64,000 nt of DNA from Streptomyces paradoxus. GTDB lineage: Bacteria; Actinomycetota; Actinomycetes; Streptomycetales; Streptomycetaceae. The notes below the pieces were generated by a model that saw only the letters and a program-made list of their open reading frames with translations, ran no database searches and was not told the DNA's origin. The position numbers and the translations under genes are program-made. The DNA is taken from NCBI RefSeq assembly GCF_014202475.1, contig NZ_JACHGV010000001.1:1048186-1112185 (forward strand). Reading direction: 5' to 3'. This document shows, one piece after another, positions 63,609 through 64,000 of this stretch (within the stretch, counting starts at the first letter, position 1; the number at the start of each line of letters is the position of its first letter).

Positions 63609-64000
63609 ATGACCAGTGAGAACAGCTCCGAACGGGTCGTCGTACGGCTGGACGGTGTGCGCAAGGAATACGGGCAGTCCGTCGCCCTCGACGGTGTGTC
63701 GATGGAGATCCGAACGGGCGAGGCGGTCGCGGTGATGGGACCGTCGGGCTGCGGCAAGTCCACCCTCCTGAACATGGTCGCGGGCCTCGACCGGCCCACC
63801 GCCGGGACGATCAACATCCACGGCGACGACCTGGGCGGCATGAACGAGACCGGCCTGGCGCTGTTCCGCCGTCGGCGGATCGGCATGGTCTTCCAGTTCT
63901 TCAACCTGCTCGACGACCTGACGGCGCTGGACAACGTGGCGCTGGCCGGCCAGCTCACCGGCACCTCGGCCCGGCAGGCCCGCAAGCGTGCGCTTGAACT
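63609..64000 (+). CDS. ABC transporter ATP-binding protein, MacB/LolD type, 3'-truncated
   Basis: The visible 130 residues have Walker A GPSGCGKSTLLN and the Q-loop region RIGMVFQFFNLLDDLTALDN, characteristic of LolD/MacB-type ATPases whose partner is a FtsX-like permease. The gene runs off the window. It would continue with the signature and Walker B motifs. In NarL-type two-component clusters such transporters often confer peptide resistance or export. The start ATG 63609 is leaderless-like. Confidence 0.85.
   Translation, partial: MTSENSSERVVVRLDGVRKEYGQSVALDGVSMEIRTGEAVAVMGPSGCGKSTLLNMVAGLDRPTAGTINIHGDDLGGMNETGLALFRRRRIGMVFQFFNLLDDLTALDNVALAGQLTGTSARQARKRALE

Overview
The window is high-GC DNA from a Streptomyces-type actinomycete chromosome. 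The evidence is third-position G/C bias, many GTG (and some TTG) starts, dense head-to-tail overlaps (ATGA, GTGA), a coproporphyrin-type heme branch (HemE, HemY, HemQ), actinobacterial DUF families (DUF3000, DUF4349, TIGR04222, DUF7144), and a rok7B7-xylFGH-dxs order that I recognise from streptomycete core chromosomes. No rRNA, tRNA, CRISPR array or intact IS element was seen.

Region 0-9 kb: a 5'-truncated Pth2-type hydrolase, a small membrane protein, a K+ channel-like protein, a DUF692 (MNIO) enzyme with an extra C-terminal domain, a three-gene betaine/choline operon (aldehyde dehydrogenase, GMC oxidoreductase, APC permease) and a divergent TIGR04222 membrane protein. Region 9-20.5 kb: a secreted tripeptidyl-aminopeptidase-like hydrolase, hemQ-hemY, a DUF4349 lipoprotein, a CoA-disulfide-reductase-like flavoprotein, hemE, DUF3000, an orphan response regulator and ribonuclease D. 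Region 20.5-27.2 kb: a sugar ABC importer divergent from a GH2 beta-mannosidase and a LacI regulator, with two matching operator-like sites between them. Region 27.3-30.7 kb: a two-gene beta-oxidation operon. Region 30.8-37 kb: an exopolysaccharide locus with a GH16/CBM3 protein, a polysaccharide deacetylase, a hyaluronan/chitin-synthase-like GT2 and a UDP-HexNAc dehydrogenase. Region 37-47.5 kb: a beta-propeller-like protein, a PIN/NYN-like protein, an amino-acid permease, dxs, xylFGH and rok7B7.

At about 47.5-48.7 kb the core layout ends in a decayed junction holding an interspersed repeat, a frameshifted IS5-type transposase fragment and a frameshifted WXG100-like remnant. From 48.7 kb to the right edge the content looks like the flank of a specialised-metabolite cluster. 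It has a PimB-like glycosyltransferase, two FkbM-type methyltransferase paralogues (one with degraded motifs), a StrR-family activator, a broken HPPD/4-hydroxymandelate-synthase-like gene, a NarL-type response regulator and sensor kinase, a KASIII-ACP-KASII acyl-starter cassette, an alpha/beta hydrolase, a fused ABC exporter and the start of a MacB/LolD-type ABC ATPase. The gene set resembles lipopeptide or glycopeptide clusters such as the CDA or ramoplanin/enduracidin type. No NRPS or PKS lies inside the window, so the product cannot be named.

The most striking signal is a set of four sites with StrR-type architecture (9-bp arms separated by exactly 11 bp). One lies inside the StrR-family gene and the other three lie in front of the HPPD-like gene, between the KASIII operon and the sensor kinase, and in front of the hydrolase/exporter genes. 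Together they suggest one cluster-wide regulon.
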